Assembly: GCA_003415625.1 (NCBI GenBank)
Contig: PYIU01000007.1
Coordinates: 3,410,001-3,474,000, forward strand
Length of the DNA: 64,000 bases
Source of the DNA: Aquanectria penicillioides
Lineage: Eukaryota > Ascomycota > Sordariomycetes > Hypocreales > Nectriaceae
Direction: 5' to 3'
Position numbers and translations under genes: made by a program. Within the stretch, counting starts at the first letter, position 1. The number at the start of each line of letters is the position of its first letter. Below are positions 62,771 through 64,000 of the stretch, piece after piece. The notes beneath the pieces are model-generated. The model made no database searches, was not told where the DNA came from, and saw nothing but the letters and a program-made list of their open reading frames with translations.

Positions 62771-64000
62771 GTGGTTACCAGCAACATATATCAGGTCGGT
62801 CTCATGCACTGTATTTGACCTCAATCGATATCATAACCAAGTCAAGTCGATTCATGCAGAACAAGCAATACATTACCCTCCATAGTACCCTCAATGTGCT
62901 GACTGCTGTCAAGACTATTTTCTCAATTTTCAAGACCGTGATAGCTACTAGCCAGAGCTGCACTATCAATTTTTTTTCCATCAGAAGGAAGGTCAGAACA
63001 ACAAAAAGCCTGCCTAAAACAACCATTATATTCCCATATGTCTTGGAAACCATTGCTCTTGGGTGAGTTGAGAATTATAACCGAAATGACAAGATCATAC
63101 GACCTAGATGACGTCATTACCATTTGCTATGGGAAGATCTGACTTATTTCTACTAGTAAAAGTGCGGTTATGATTGGTTTATTTGAGAGAGAGGCGTCCG
63201 TTGAAACTCTTTCTGAAATAATAGTTGAGCCTGTCTATAAAAACCACGCCCAAATCATATCCTCTACTAACTAGAATGTAGGGTTCAGGTTCAAAGCCCC
63301 AAAATAGGGCAAGTTTCAAGAATGGAACTGTAGACTTGAAGATGTCTGAATAGTCACGTAGCGACAAGTGTAACGATCAACAAGTCAAGCATTAAATCTG
63401 GATCCCGATAAGAAGAAGGACGATAGCACGATCACGCCACATTAATCACTTGGAAATATACTGTAAGGTCGCATCGAGCATGGGGCGAAATACAAAATGG
63501 ATAGATAATGATTAGTGGTTTATTATCCCCCTAGCTCAAAACTTTGTAAAATAATTGCACGAATAGTCTCTCATGTGGCCTATCCTGGCCCCCCTGGTCG
63601 TGTGATTGGTCACACCTATGGAGCTGATGAGTTTTTTTAGGGAGCTCCGGTGGGCAGTTAATTTCACATGACGATCACACTCAATCCCACCAGATCATCC
63701 TGTTTTTTTTTTGGTCATTCGTCGTCAAGGATTTGAGTTGTTCTTCCGAATGGCATGACAATGCGGGGTACCCCTCACGCTAGATGATTTGCCTAGGATC
63801 CCCAAAATGAGCTGTGTGTGGGGAAGTTGAACGAGGCAGTCCAGCCATTATTTCCTGGAATATCCTTAAGTTCTGTGAGAAAGCGAGGGAAAAAAGTATC
63901 ATCTAGAAAGTTATTTTGCATCTATTCCCGTGGGTCGCTAATGCCTTGGCGAAACGTCTTACAAGCTGCAAATGAGTTATCTCCTTTCAAAATAGTCCTC
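62771..64000. other. right end of window, no supported gene
   Basis: Short open frames only (at most 83 codons), moderately A/T-rich, no motifs and no RNA gene recognised. Confidence 0.5.

Noticed and set aside
62802..63367. Short frames (60-83 codons) at the right end
   Set aside because: No motif, no splice-supported extension and no similarity to neighbouring families.

Overview
This window is nuclear DNA of a filamentous ascomycete, most likely a Sordariomycete and probably from the Hypocreales. I base that on short introns of about 47-115 nt with GTATGT/GTAAGT-type donors, typical fungal families (CDK8/SSN3, ARP2, SGF29, HET, NLP, CorA-like) and a transposon mutated in the C-to-T pattern of repeat-induced point mutation (RIP). 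The species is not identifiable from sequence reading alone.

Positions 1-4,700 hold the 3' part of SGF29 (SAGA complex) and an ARF6-type small GTPase gene. Positions 4,692-12,758 hold the most unusual feature: fifteen small intronless genes, all on the minus strand, each encoding a 62-117 residue protein with the rigid pattern MC-x8-C-x2-C-x12-C-x9-C-x16-C-x2-C. Only two copies deviate, each in one spacing. A further copy is decayed. I recognise no described family with this pattern. Most copies have a TATA-like box 85-155 bp upstream, so they look independently transcribed.

Positions 13,300-31,400 are a gene-dense conserved block: SSN3/CDK8 kinase, ARP2, a DCG1-like Asp/Glu/hydantoin racemase, a GLUT-type sugar transporter, a glutathione S-transferase-like protein, a secreted GH93-like beta-propeller hydrolase, a monocarboxylate-type MFS transporter, a mitochondrial release factor RF1, and a conserved fungal protein of unknown function.

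Positions 31,400-46,300 are sparser and accessory in character: a CorA-like membrane protein with seven or more exons, a dienelactone hydrolase gene with an apparent 1-nt frameshift, a secreted NEP1-like protein (NLP), a seven-exon acetamidase with a GC-AG intron, an intron-containing tRNA-Lys(CTT), an HSL-type esterase, and a small membrane protein.

Positions 46,458-51,973 are one complete Ty1/copia LTR retrotransposon on the minus strand. It has 259-bp LTRs, an ATCTT target duplication, a polypurine tract, and relics of protease and reverse transcriptase (YVDD changed to YINN). Its interior is almost entirely A/T.

From 52,300 to 62,800 nearly every gene is broken, mostly by stops that C:G-to-T:A transitions explain, plus 1-nt shifts: a HET-domain gene, a cyclase (PF04199-like), an AtuA-like domain that reads into a CaiB-type CoA-transferase domain, and an anion:cation symporter-type MFS transporter. 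The last four look like a dead catabolic gene cluster. An intact CHY zinc-finger gene sits among them. The final 1.2 kb shows nothing I can support.
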